From positions 1-33,354 of the forward strand of contig NZ_CATWFF010000003.1 of NCBI RefSeq assembly GCF_958350005.1: a DNA stretch of 33,354 nt. The letters run 5' to 3'. Below, in pieces: positions 24,495 to 33,118 of this stretch (positions are counted from its first letter, which is position 1; every line of letters starts with the position of its first letter). This stretch comes from an uncultured Megasphaera sp. (GTDB lineage: Bacteria > Bacillota > Negativicutes > Veillonellales > Megasphaeraceae). The translations under genes were made by a program, and so were the position numbers. The notes beneath the pieces are model-generated. The model saw only the letters and a list, made by a program, of their open reading frames with translations, ran no database searches and was not told the DNA's origin.

Positions 24495-25535
24495 TTAAAA
24501 TCTCCTCCTGTAAATACGCTGAGCTCCTTCAATGAGGGGAGCCATTTTTTCCCGTTCCAGAATGGCTATGCCCGTTCCCTTTACGACGGCCAGTTCCGGG
24601 TCTGCTGCCAGGACGACAGGTACGCCCAGTTCCTGAGAAAAAAGCTGTTCCATGCCTTTCAGCTTTGCTCCGCCGCCGGTAAGAATAATGCCGTGTTCCA
24701 TAATGTCAGCAGCCAGTTCCGGCGGCGTTTCCCGCAGTACAGACCGGACGACGTCCAGCAGCTTCATAAGGGGACGGCCAATGGCGCCGTAGAGTTCACT
24801 CGACTTGACGGCCATTTCCTTCTGCAGCCCGTCGCCCAGGCCGCGGCCCATAAAGTAGTATCCCCGATCTTCCAGCGGCAAAATAGCCGAGCCGTTGGTT
24901 ACTTTCATTTCTTCTATCGTATCCTCATCGGTTACAGCGTCATACTGCTCGCGCAGATAGTCCCGAATGGCATCGTTGAAATCGAGACTGCCCAGATGAA
25001 TGGATTTGGATACGACAATACCGCCTAAAGACAGTATGGCAATGTTTGTCGTGCCGCCGCCAATATCGATGACCATATTCCCTACAGGATCGTATACAGG
25101 CAGTTCTGCACCAATGGCGGCAGCTGCTGCCGTATTGATCAGAAATGCTTCCTTGGCGCCGGCCTGGTAGACTGCTTCCATGACGGCCCGTTTTTCCACA
25201 TTCGACGCTGCTGCAGGCACGCCGACCATAATGCGCAGCCGCTGCACGCTGCGGACACATTTGTTCAGAATATATCCCAGCATGGTCCGCGTAACGCTGT
25301 AATCGGAAATGACACCGTGCTGCAGAGGCCGGTGAATCTTTACCGTTTCCGGCGATTTGGACAGCAAATCATCGGCACCATGACCGACGGCGATGATCTT
25401 GCGGTTCCGTTCGTCTGTAGCCATAATAGACGGCTCAGACAGGACGATGCCCCGCCCTTCTACAAAGACCTGGGTCGTGCAGGTTCCCAGATCAATACCT
25501 ATATTTTTCGTCAATGGAGAAAACAAGGAACTCAT
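24495..25535 (-). CDS. mreB: Rod shape-determining actin homologue MreB
   Basis: Bacterial actin that forms membrane-bound filaments guiding lateral wall synthesis. It is 346 aa, full length. The nucleotide-binding motifs of the actin fold are present: IGIDLGTCTTQVFVEGRGIV at the N-terminus (phosphate 1), VIDIGGGTTNIAILSLGG near 165-182 (phosphate 2), and GIILTGGGAKLKGMEQLF (adenosine motif) near 286-303. Phosphate 1 carries Cys18 in a position that is often asparagine (LGTANT in other MreBs), a mild variation. ATG 25535 follows AAAGGA. It heads the eight-gene operon. No convincing -35/-10 pair was found upstream, although a TAAAAT box occurs at 25576-25581. Confidence 0.95.
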   Translation of the reverse strand: MSSLFSPLTKNIGIDLGTCTTQVFVEGRGIVLSEPSIMATDERNRKIIAVGHGADDLLSKSPETVKIHRPLQHGVISDYSVTRTMLGYILNKCVRSVQRLRIMVGVPAAASNVEKRAVMEAVYQAGAKEAFLINTAAAAAIGAELPVYDPVGNMVIDIGGGTTNIAILSLGGIVVSKSIHLGSLDFNDAIRDYLREQYDAVTDEDTIEEMKVTNGSAILPLEDRGYYFMGRGLGDGLQKEMAVKSSELYGAIGRPLMKLLDVVRSVLRETPPELAADIMEHGIILTGGGAKLKGMEQLFSQELGVPVVLAADPELAVVKGTGIAILEREKMAPLIEGAQRIYRRRF

Positions 25536-25651
25536 ACTAAAATCCTTTCCAAATACACCTTATAATCATTTACCTATTTTAGCACACCCCTGTAAATTTC
25601 GCACTATTTAATTTCGCATATGTGCCTATTTCCCGTATTGTTTTATCCAGC

Positions 25652-25677
25652 AAAACAGCCGCTCTCCAGAGCGGCTG
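25652..25677 (-). terminator. Terminator of the RND efflux operon
   Basis: ACAGCCGCTCT pairs with AGAGCGGCTGT over a two-base loop, an 11-bp stem. On the minus strand it is followed by TTTTGC. It lies 13 bases after the RND pump stop codon and upstream of mreB. Confidence 0.85.
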
Positions 25678-25690
25678 TCAGCAGTACAGG

Positions 25691-28600
25691 TTATTCCGTT
25701 TTCCTGATGCGGAACCAGGCAGCGTACAAGACGGGAAGAATGAGGAGGGTCAGCACCGTCGCCACCAGAAGACCGCTGGCAATGGCTACGGCCATGGGCC
25801 CCCAGAAGGTGCTAGTCATGAGGGGAATCATCCCCAGAATGGCAGCAGCTGCCGTCAGCATGATGGGCCGGAACCGCATGACTGCCGAATCGATGACGGC
25901 ATGCCACGGGTCTTCACCGGCAGCCATGTGCTTGTCAATCTGGTCGATGAGGATGATGGAGTTGCGGATAATCATGCCGCCCAGGGCCAGTATGCCCAGA
26001 TCAGCCACAAATCCCAGGGATTTACCGAACAGGAACATGCCGAAGGCTACGCCAATGATGCCCATAGGCGCCGTAATCAAGGTCAGGGCCATGAGGGAAA
26101 TGCTGCGCAGCTGGAACATGAGGAGCGTCATGATGACGATGATCATGATGGGTACGGGCTTCAGGAGATAGGCCAGGGACTTCTGGCTGTTTTCCAGGGC
26201 CCCGTCTACTTCTACGCCGTAGCCGAAAGGCATGGCCTTGCGAATATCGGCAATACTGTCATAGGCTTTCTGCGTGGCGTCGTTGGCCGTGCCGGTCTTA
26301 ATGCCGCCGTTTACGGTAATAGTCGGCTTTAAGTCGCGCCGCCAGATCAGGCCATCTTCACCGGCGTAGGACAGTGTGGCGACCTGTTCCAGCGGAATAT
26401 AGCCGGCCGATCCGGCATAAATGGGAATGGACTTGATTTTCGCCAGGTCGCTGCGGTCCTGTTCCTGCAGGCGGAGCTGAATACCGATAGTGCGATCGCC
26501 GGCATAGTATTCGGCTATTGTTGCGCCGGACAGTTCTGTATACAGCGTCTTGGCCACATCCTGACCAGACAGGCCCATAGCCCGGAGCTTGTTCTGATCC
26601 AGTTCGGCATGAATGACTTTATTCTTCTGATCCCAGTTGAGGAATACATTTTCCGCATTGGGGTCTTTACTGATGCGGTCGGCGACTTGCTGCGCATACC
26701 CTTTTACTTTATCGGCATCGTAGCCGAAAACGCGCAGCATAATGGGATAATCCGACGGCGGTCCCATGGGGAGCGTCTTGATATTGCTGCGCACATTGGG
26801 GAACTGATCGGCCATTTCCCGGCGAATCTTCGCTGCCAGCCGCTGCCGTGTCTCCGTATCTTTGGCAACGACGACAAACTGAGCGTAGTTATTAGCCGGC
26901 AGGACCGGTTCCAGCGTCAGGACAAACCGCGGCGCTCCCTGACCGACGTAGTAGGAATAATCCTGCAGTTCCGCCTGTTCTTTGTCCAGATACTGGGAGA
27001 ACCGCTGCGCTTCCTTCTGCGTCGCCTGCAGAGAAGACCCTTCGGGAAGAGTCATTTCCACAATCAGTTCCGGCCGCAGGGACGGCGGAAAAAATTCCTG
27101 CGGAATAAACTTGAGAACGCCCAGGGACAGGAGGAATACGACGGCTGTGCCGCCCAGTACGGCTGCCCGGTGAGTCAGGCACCATGTCAGCACCTGGCGA
27201 AACAGCTGGTAAAAGCGGGACTGATACAGCTCGTTTTCTCCGCCTTCGCCGGCAGCGGGCTTGGGCTTGATCAGGTAGTAGCCAAACAAGGGGGCTACCA
27301 TGACCGATACGATCCAGGACAGGAGCAGTGCTGTCGTAATGACCGGAAACAGGGCCTTGCAGAATTCCGACGCCGCCCCATCGGCAAGGGCGACGGGAAT
27401 AAAACCGGCACAGGTAATGAGCGTACCTGTCAGCATGGGCTTGGCCGTCGCCTTAAAGGCAAAGCACGCTGCCTCCAGCCGGCCATACCCCTTTTCCAGC
27501 TGTACGCTCATCATTTCGACGGCAATAATGGCGTCGTCTACAAGCAGCCCCAGGGCGATAATCAGAGCGCCCAGCGATACTTTATGCAAATCAATGCCGA
27601 CCAGCTCCATGACGCAGAATACGCCGGCCAGTACCAGGGGAATGCAGCAGGCCACGACCAGGCCTGTCCGCAGGCCCAGGCTGAGAAAGCTGACGGCCAG
27701 GACGATAATAATAGCTTCCCGCAGGGTATCGACAAAGTCAGCAATGGACTCCTTTACCACCTTGGGCTGGTCCGATACCTGATGAAGCTCCATGCCGGCA
27801 GGCAAATCGGTTTTTACGGTATTCTGGAGTTGTATCAGATTTTCGCCCAACGTCAGAATATTGCCGCCTGACTTCATGGACAGGGCAATACCTACGGCAG
27901 GCTTGCCGTTATAGTACATTTTGGGATCGCCCGGTTCTGTATACCGCCGTTCGACAGTGGCAATATCGCCGAGGCGAAATACGCGGCCATTGGCGTTGAC
28001 CGGCAGATTGCGGATGGCTTCTACGTCGTCAAAAACGCCGGAAATGCGCAGGTATACGTTGTCCGTCTGCGTATCGATCATGCCGGCCGGCGTCATGGCG
28101 TTCTGTCCGTTTACGGCGTCAGAAATGGCCGTCGGCGCAATGCCCAGCTCAGCCAGCTTGGCATTGGCAATTTCAATATATACCTTTTCCGACTGTTCGC
28201 CGACAAGCTCTACTTTGCTCACATCGTCGACGCCGAGCATCATGCGGCGGATTTTTTCCGCTTTCTGCCGCAGTTCTTCATAGGAATAGCCGTCGCCGGT
28301 CAGGGCATAGACAGATCCGTATACGTCATCGAAGCGATCGTTGAAATAGGGACCGTACACGCCCTGAGGCAGTTCGTTCTTCATGTCTTCCGTCAGGTTT
28401 CGCACTTCATGCCACGTGCTGCGGATACTGTCTGACGGCGCCGTGTCGCTTAGAGTAACATAAATAACGGTCTGACCTGGCCGGGAATAGCTCTTCAGGT
28501 AGTCCAGATTGGGCGTATCCTGCAGCTTTTTCTCGATCTTGTCCGTCACCTGTTCCTGCATCTGTTCTGCCGTCGCTCCCGGCCAGGCCGCAGTGACGAC

Positions 28601-28738
28601 CATTTGCCGCACCGTATAGGCCGGATCTTCCATGCGTCCCAGTTTTATATAGGAGAAGATACCGGCAACGGCAATGAGGATAATAAAGTACCAGACGAGT
28701 ACGCGGTTTTTTAGGGATAGTTCCGATAAATTTCTCAC
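25691..28738 (-). CDS. RND-family efflux pump permease subunit
   Basis: Proton-driven inner-membrane pump of the AcrB/HAE type, 1015 aa, expected to export drugs or other amphiphiles through an adaptor and an outer-membrane channel. It has twelve membrane segments in two repeats. Family blocks include GRMEDPAYTVRQMVVTAAWP and GATAEQMQEQV (about 34-63), GLLVDDAIIAVEMM with the proton-relay Asp400/Asp401 in TM4, and a second copy region with GGMIIRNSIILIDQIDK. The large periplasmic loops are intact. GTG 28738 overlaps the adaptor stop (GTGA). A terminator follows at once. No outer-membrane factor (TolC) gene is in the window. Substrates cannot be predicted. Confidence 0.93.
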   Translation of the reverse strand: MRNLSELSLKNRVLVWYFIILIAVAGIFSYIKLGRMEDPAYTVRQMVVTAAWPGATAEQMQEQVTDKIEKKLQDTPNLDYLKSYSRPGQTVIYVTLSDTAPSDSIRSTWHEVRNLTEDMKNELPQGVYGPYFNDRFDDVYGSVYALTGDGYSYEELRQKAEKIRRMMLGVDDVSKVELVGEQSEKVYIEIANAKLAELGIAPTAISDAVNGQNAMTPAGMIDTQTDNVYLRISGVFDDVEAIRNLPVNANGRVFRLGDIATVERRYTEPGDPKMYYNGKPAVGIALSMKSGGNILTLGENLIQLQNTVKTDLPAGMELHQVSDQPKVVKESIADFVDTLREAIIIVLAVSFLSLGLRTGLVVACCIPLVLAGVFCVMELVGIDLHKVSLGALIIALGLLVDDAIIAVEMMSVQLEKGYGRLEAACFAFKATAKPMLTGTLITCAGFIPVALADGAASEFCKALFPVITTALLLSWIVSVMVAPLFGYYLIKPKPAAGEGGENELYQSRFYQLFRQVLTWCLTHRAAVLGGTAVVFLLSLGVLKFIPQEFFPPSLRPELIVEMTLPEGSSLQATQKEAQRFSQYLDKEQAELQDYSYYVGQGAPRFVLTLEPVLPANNYAQFVVVAKDTETRQRLAAKIRREMADQFPNVRSNIKTLPMGPPSDYPIMLRVFGYDADKVKGYAQQVADRISKDPNAENVFLNWDQKNKVIHAELDQNKLRAMGLSGQDVAKTLYTELSGATIAEYYAGDRTIGIQLRLQEQDRSDLAKIKSIPIYAGSAGYIPLEQVATLSYAGEDGLIWRRDLKPTITVNGGIKTGTANDATQKAYDSIADIRKAMPFGYGVEVDGALENSQKSLAYLLKPVPIMIIVIMTLLMFQLRSISLMALTLITAPMGIIGVAFGMFLFGKSLGFVADLGILALGGMIIRNSIILIDQIDKHMAAGEDPWHAVIDSAVMRFRPIMLTAAAAILGMIPLMTSTFWGPMAVAIASGLLVATVLTLLILPVLYAAWFRIRKTE

Positions 28739-29826
28739 GTGTCATCACCTTCTATCCGGACGGTCTGGCCATCTTTCAGCATGTGCACGCCTGCTGTGAC
28801 GACCTGGTCGCCGGCAGACAGGCCCGTGACGCGGACGCTGTCGCTGCCGAATTCCGCTACTGTCACCGCTTTCAGGGAAACGGTGTGATCGGCGCCGACG
28901 ACCCAGACCTGGGGCGTGTCGCCTGTCTGGTAGATAGCCGTCAGGGGCAGTTCGACGGCACTTGCGGAAGCGGCACTGCTGCTGCCGTTGTGCACGCTGG
29001 CCGTCATGCCCAGCTGCATGCCCTGAGGCGGATTGGGAACGGTAATGCAGACTTTATACGTCCGCGACGCCAGATCGGCCATAGGCGATACTTCCCGCAC
29101 GACACCGGCCGTTTCCTGCGTCAGGGCCCAGAAAGAAACAGTTACGTCCCTGCCGATGGGAAAATCGGCAAGCTTGTTTTCCGGCACGTTGATCTGCACT
29201 TCCAGATCGCCGTTGTGGACGAGGGTGAGCATGGTCTGTCCTGCAGCGACGACCTGCCCTACTTCGCCGGTTACAGAGGAAATGACGCCGTCTGCATCGG
29301 CTGTCAGCGTCGTATAGGACAGCTGATTAGCCTGGGCCTGCTGTGCTGCCTGAGCCTGCTGGTACTGAGCCTGGGCCTGGTCATAGGCGGTCTGATACTG
29401 ATCGAGAGCAGCCGCACTGACTGCATCCTGAGAAAAGAGCTGGCGATACCGCGCCAGGTTGGCCTGGGCCAGTTCCATCTGGGCCTGCGCTGCCTGTACC
29501 TGGGCCTGCGTCTGGTAGACGGCCTGGGCGGCGTCTTTGGGATCGATGGTCATGAGGGCATCGCCGGCATGGACGCTGCTGCCCATCTGTACATTGCGGC
29601 TTGTAATGCGGCCGCCAATCTGGAAGGACAAGTTGCTTTCATACCGTCCCCGGACCGTGCCGGCGTAGGTATCCTCGTCCTGACCGGCAGAAGGGCCGCC
29701 AATGCGCTGCGTCCGGACCAGCTGGGCCGGTGCGGCTGCCTCTTCTTTACTGCCGCAGCCGCTGATGCCGGCAGCCAGGACGGCAATGGCCAGGGCTGTC
29801 ATTATATACTGTGTTCCCCGTTTCAT
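28735..29826 (-). CDS. RND efflux periplasmic adaptor lipoprotein
   Basis: Membrane-fusion subunit bridging the RND pump and an outer-membrane channel, 363 aa. It has a lipoprotein signal with lipobox ISGC (Cys24 lipidated). A biotinyl-lipoyl barrel half (GGRITSRNVQMGSSVHAGDALM) comes next. An alpha-helical hairpin rich in Gln and Ala (about 110-170, QTQAQVQAAQAQMELAQANL) follows, then the second barrel half (TADADGVISSVTGEVGQVVA) and beta-barrel domains. ATG 29826 is chosen because AAGGGGAA lies just upstream and because it overlaps the MarR stop (ATGA). Starting earlier would give a charged extension before the signal peptide. It overlaps the pump gene by 4 bases. Confidence 0.93.
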   Translation of the reverse strand: MKRGTQYIMTALAIAVLAAGISGCGSKEEAAAPAQLVRTQRIGGPSAGQDEDTYAGTVRGRYESNLSFQIGGRITSRNVQMGSSVHAGDALMTIDPKDAAQAVYQTQAQVQAAQAQMELAQANLARYRQLFSQDAVSAAALDQYQTAYDQAQAQYQQAQAAQQAQANQLSYTTLTADADGVISSVTGEVGQVVAAGQTMLTLVHNGDLEVQINVPENKLADFPIGRDVTVSFWALTQETAGVVREVSPMADLASRTYKVCITVPNPPQGMQLGMTASVHNGSSSAASASAVELPLTAIYQTGDTPQVWVVGADHTVSLKAVTVAEFGSDSVRVTGLSAGDQVVTAGVHMLKDGQTVRIEGDDT

Positions 29827-30284
29827 AGGTTCCCCTTCTTTCTCTGACATATTTCTTCAAAGGACAGATCGGCAGCCCGCCTGGCAACAATCTGCAGAAT
29901 CTGCAAGATCTGGCTGGTCTGGGTTTCGTCGATGTCGGCCAGGACATCATCAATCCAGCGGCGCAGAATATCCTGCAGGACAGGCTGCAGGTCCCTGGCC
30001 TTTTCGGTCAGGCACACATGCTTGGCCCGCCGGTCCTGCTGATCCTGCCTGCGCTGGACGAATCCCTTCTGTTCCAGCGATTTTACGCAGCGGGCCACCA
30101 GTGCCCGGTCTACGGACAGGGCCTGACACAGTTCTTCCTGCCGGCACTGGTCGCGGCGAAAGAGCTCCATGAGCATGACATACTCTACATAGCCAAGATC
30201 CAGGGCTTTGCAGGCATAGGCCACGTAGGCCTCATACCGCCGGGACAGGGTGCCGAAATTATAGCCTATTTGTGAATAATCCAT
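29823..30284 (-). CDS. MarR-family transcriptional repressor
   Basis: Winged-helix regulator, 153 aa, first gene of the efflux operon and probably its repressor, released by small phenolic or drug ligands. The DNA-binding region reads ELCQALSVDRALVARCVKSL followed by the wing QRRQDQQDRRAKHVCLTEKA (about 50-95), a clear MarR pattern with the conserved DxR of the wing. Helices at both ends give the dimer interface. The N-terminal half is rich in Tyr. GGGGGAGG precedes ATG 30284. An 8-bp inverted repeat lies just downstream of a strong promoter upstream, which fits self-repression. The stop overlaps the adaptor start. Confidence 0.92.
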   Translation of the reverse strand: MDYSQIGYNFGTLSRRYEAYVAYACKALDLGYVEYVMLMELFRRDQCRQEELCQALSVDRALVARCVKSLEQKGFVQRRQDQQDRRAKHVCLTEKARDLQPVLQDILRRWIDDVLADIDETQTSQILQILQIVARRAADLSFEEICQRKKGNL

Positions 30285-30304
30285 CTGCCTCCCCCTTTTT
30301 GCAT

Positions 30305-30325
30305 ATAGTTGACAGTATCAACTAT
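30305..30325. promoter_or_regulatory. Probable MarR operator (inverted repeat)
   Basis: ATAGTTGA (30305-30312) and TCAACTAT (30318-30325) are a perfect 8-bp inverted repeat with a five-base centre. It lies 6-26 bases after the expected start of transcription (about 30331) and 20-40 bases before the MarR ATG. The size and symmetry suit a MarR dimer. Binding here would block elongating polymerase or promoter escape. Confidence 0.65.
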
Positions 30326-30337
30326 TTCTCGCTTATT

Positions 30338-30366
30338 AGTATACCAGACAGAGTCTGAATTTTCAA
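30338..30366 (-). promoter_or_regulatory. Promoter of the marR-adaptor-pump operon
   Basis: On the minus strand TTGAAA (30361-30366) and TATACT (30338-30343) are separated by exactly 17 bp. Both match consensus at 5 of 6 positions. Its -35 directly abuts the terminator of the DUF4127 gene. Confidence 0.75.
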
Positions 30367-30373
30367 TAGAAAA

Positions 30374-30410
30374 TGCCCGTTTCGAAGACAGCTTCTCTTC
30401 AAAACGGGCA
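30374..30410 (-). terminator. Terminator after the DUF4127 gene
   Basis: TGCCCGTTT (30374-30382) with AAACGGGCA (30402-30410), extended by GAAGA/TCTTC inside, form a long stem. On the minus strand it is followed by TTTTCTATT. It lies 18 bases after the DUF4127 stop. Confidence 0.8.
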
Positions 30411-30427
30411 GATATTACGCTATGCAG

Positions 30428-32323
30428 TTATGGATTCCACGTCCGGTTTTTCTGGGCCATTTCTTCTTTGGCATTCAGTTCCTGAGCCCTTTTTTCTTCG
30501 TCATACCGGGCCTGTGCCTGCCGCTTGGCTTCTTCCAGCTCCTGCTTCAGCTGACGCTTATCAGCCGTGTCGGCTGTATCAGCAGGAACGGCGGCTTTCC
30601 CTGGCTTGCCTGCTGCCTTATCCTTAGCCTGAGCCTGGGCTTGGGCCTTTTCTTTTTTTATTGCTTCATCCAGGGCCTGCTGGGCGTCCTGTACCTGCTT
30701 TTCCAGGCGCTTCAGCTCCTTATCCCGCAGTCCCTGGCGCACATCGGCTTCCAGAGGCACACTGGCATCGGGACGCACGTCGACATACACTTCAAACAGG
30801 CGGTTCCACGGCAGCGTCACCTGTACCGTCCGGGGATCGACATGAAGATAAGTCTGAGCATACCGCTGGAGCTGTTCTTTCGTGCGGCTCTGCAGCTCTT
30901 CCGTCATGGACGGATAATACCGTTTCACCGTGCCTGCTTCCAGCTTCTGTTCCATTCGGGAAATATAATCCCGCACGTTGGCCTGGTAGGCCCAGTTGTC
31001 CAGATACTGAGTAGTCAGCATATTCGTATGGGCATCGCGGGGCATGTAGCGGGCCAGGACGCCCTGGGAAATGCCGTAGCCTACGGAGTTGCTGGCTGTA
31101 TTCCAGCCATTGTACGCTGCCAGGCGATACAGCATATTGTCCTTATACAGACCGTATACCAGGGTGTTGTCAGACCCGTTGGAAAAGGCCATGTCAACCA
31201 GGCTGACCGGAATGCCGGCCTGTACAGCCGATTCGATCTGGCCGAGAAAGTCTTTCGTCGACTGGAGCATAATGGGGAAATTTTCAAAGTTTCCCGATTC
31301 TGTCGTCGTGTCTGTCAGCGGCGTATTGACTGCCAGCAGCAGGTCCGGCCGTTCCGTATTGGTTACGGTGCCGCCAATGGCTTCAATATGGGCGGCAATA
31401 GTTTTGCCCACTTCCTGGCCGTCATAGCGGGGAACGGTCTTTTCGCCGCCGCCCAGGGGATAAATAACCGTAATGCGGGGATGGTAGTTCATGAAATCGT
31501 TGTTGGCCCGCGTAATGAGCAGCAGCCCCAGCTGATCGGCGCCGGGGAAAGAGCCAAAGGCCGTTTTGGGCACGTTGGTGCCGGCCAGTTCCAGATACTT
31601 CGATTCCAGCGAAGACTGGGTATTGACGGAATTGTCATCGTGGCCGAGGCTGAAGTACGTAAAGACCCCCTTCCGGGCATCTTCAATGAGACGGAAATTA
31701 ATGAGCATATTCTTCCGGCGCCGGTTATACCAGTCCTGCAGATATTCCATAGGCAGGCGCCGCATAATGGCAAACCAGTCGTTCCGTTCCTGCGGCGTCA
31801 GCTGGTCCACATCCATCTTGGCCTGCAGCGACGCCAGCTGATAAATGTCCGTGCCGGCCTGGAGGTAATAATCCGGTTCTACCCCTTTGCCGCCCATCCA
31901 GGGACTGCGCATGACCGTGCTGAAGACGTAAATGGGCACGTTGTGCGTCTTATGCAGCTCTTCCACTTCGCTCAGCCGGCGGGTCAGCGTATCCATATCG
32001 AGATTATGCTTGCGCGAATCGACGAGGCCGCCGTATACGAGAGAATCAATGGACAGGACCATGGCATCAGCCGAGCCGGCATGGTCCTGGACCCAGCGAA
32101 TCAGTTTTTCCGGCGATCCCTGAAAACTGGAGCCTGACAAATACTGCACCGGCGGCGTAATGACCGTATAGCCCGCGTCCTGGGCTGTACGCACCGTATA
32201 GGCAAAATCAACAGGACGGTTGTCCTGGGGAACATATAAAATCGTCCGCGCCAGCACAGCCGGACTGACTGCCAGCAGTGCTGCCGTCACGACGGCGCCG
32301 ACGGCTTTGTGTAATAAACTCAC
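30428..32323 (-). CDS. Secreted DUF4127-family protein with C-terminal coiled coil
   Basis: Exported protein of the DUF4127 family, 631 aa, of unknown function. It opens with a Sec signal peptide (HKAVGAVVTAALLAVSPAVLA, cleavage near residue 26) and then the family start RTILYVPQDNRPVDFAYTV. The middle carries SIDSLVYGGLVDSR, SLGHDDNSVNTQS and VDMAFSNGSDNT; the many conserved Asp, His and Asn residues suggest a metal-dependent enzyme, possibly hydrolase-like, which is inference. The last 95 residues are a charged Ala/Lys/Gln coiled coil with an Ala-Asp-Thr linker (AVPADTADTADK), outside the core domain. The start is GTG 32323, with AGGAAG 8 bases upstream. It follows the TRIC gene by 69 bases and ends at a strong terminator. 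Confidence 0.85.
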   Translation of the reverse strand: MSLLHKAVGAVVTAALLAVSPAVLARTILYVPQDNRPVDFAYTVRTAQDAGYTVITPPVQYLSGSSFQGSPEKLIRWVQDHAGSADAMVLSIDSLVYGGLVDSRKHNLDMDTLTRRLSEVEELHKTHNVPIYVFSTVMRSPWMGGKGVEPDYYLQAGTDIYQLASLQAKMDVDQLTPQERNDWFAIMRRLPMEYLQDWYNRRRKNMLINFRLIEDARKGVFTYFSLGHDDNSVNTQSSLESKYLELAGTNVPKTAFGSFPGADQLGLLLITRANNDFMNYHPRITVIYPLGGGEKTVPRYDGQEVGKTIAAHIEAIGGTVTNTERPDLLLAVNTPLTDTTTESGNFENFPIMLQSTKDFLGQIESAVQAGIPVSLVDMAFSNGSDNTLVYGLYKDNMLYRLAAYNGWNTASNSVGYGISQGVLARYMPRDAHTNMLTTQYLDNWAYQANVRDYISRMEQKLEAGTVKRYYPSMTEELQSRTKEQLQRYAQTYLHVDPRTVQVTLPWNRLFEVYVDVRPDASVPLEADVRQGLRDKELKRLEKQVQDAQQALDEAIKKEKAQAQAQAKDKAAGKPGKAAVPADTADTADKRQLKQELEEAKRQAQARYDEEKRAQELNAKEEMAQKNRTWNP

Positions 32324-32392
32324 CTATATCACTTCCTACTCACAAGATACGTGTTTTCATTTCCCCGCTCCCTGACCAGGGCAGCATTCTCC

Positions 32393-33034
32393 CTATTTGA
32401 TGCGCGGCAGGTTCCAGTGCAGCCGCACGGCCAGAAGGCGCAGGCCGACAGTCAGAAAGAAGGCGATGACGGCAGCAACGTGCAGGGATACATCCATTAC
32501 AGCGTACAGACCATACAGGGCAGCTGCTCCGACCAGAGAGGCTGTCGCATACACCTCTTCCCGCAGCACACTGGGAATGCGCCGGGCCAGGACGTCGCGG
32601 ATAACGCCGCCGCCGACAGCCGTCAGTATGCCCAGGGTAATGGCCAGAATCCAGTAGTCCTTCCGAACGGCACAGCCCAGCAGCGTTCCTGTAATGGTAA
32701 AGGACCCCAGGCCGATAGCGTCGCAGACAATGTAGAGCCGCTGAAGCTGCTGCATCACCGGCTGCCGTGCAGGCATGCGGACATAGCGAATCCCTATGTA
32801 GGCTGCAGCCACGGCGGCAACGATAATAACCAGATAGAGGCTGGTTTTAAACGCTGCCGGCGGCACGGCACCGATGAGAATATCCCGGACAATGCCGCCG
32901 CCCACAGCCGTCACGGCAGCCAGAACATACATGCCAAAGACGTCCATGCGCCGCGACACGGCTACGAGCGCTCCGGACAGGGCAAATGCCGCTGTTCCCA
33001 GTATATCAAAGAGCTGCCACCACAGCGATTCCAT
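32393..33034 (-). CDS. TRIC/YicG-family (UPF0126) membrane protein
   Basis: Seven-helix inner-membrane protein of the trimeric intracellular cation channel-related family (UPF0126, two YicG-like repeats), 213 aa. Bacterial members are thought to pass cations or glycine, but the substrate is not certain. Two homologous halves are visible, each with a glycine-rich kink: TAVGGGIVRDILIGAVPPAA (about 40-59) and LTAVGGGVIRDVLARRIPSV (about 125-144). ATG 33034 starts the conserved MESLWWQLFDILGTAAFALS. Upstream codons would add a Cys/Pro-rich extension unlike the family. AGGAAG abuts the ATG, so ribosome spacing is poor; the GGCGGGG farther up may serve. A 5-bp hairpin (33054-33068) lies in the leader. 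Confidence 0.88.
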   Translation of the reverse strand: MESLWWQLFDILGTAAFALSGALVAVSRRMDVFGMYVLAAVTAVGGGIVRDILIGAVPPAAFKTSLYLVIIVAAVAAAYIGIRYVRMPARQPVMQQLQRLYIVCDAIGLGSFTITGTLLGCAVRKDYWILAITLGILTAVGGGVIRDVLARRIPSVLREEVYATASLVGAAALYGLYAVMDVSLHVAAVIAFFLTVGLRLLAVRLHWNLPRIK

Positions 33035-33089
33035 CTTCCTGCCCCGCCTTCCTGCCGGCTGAACCGGCGAAATGCAAACCGATAAACCT

Positions 33090-33118
33090 ATCATACAATA
33101 TCTGGCCGAATTATGCAA
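33090..33118 (-). promoter_or_regulatory. Promoter of the TRIC-DUF4127 genes
   Basis: On the minus strand TTGCAT (33113-33118) and TATGAT (33090-33095) are exactly 17 bp apart and lie about 56 bases before the TRIC start. Both boxes match consensus well. Confidence 0.65.

Noticed and set aside
30422..32137. 571-codon plus-strand open frame opposite DUF4127
   Set aside because: Antisense shadow of a GC-biased gene. Composition is Phe/His/Arg/Ile-rich with no recognisable domain.
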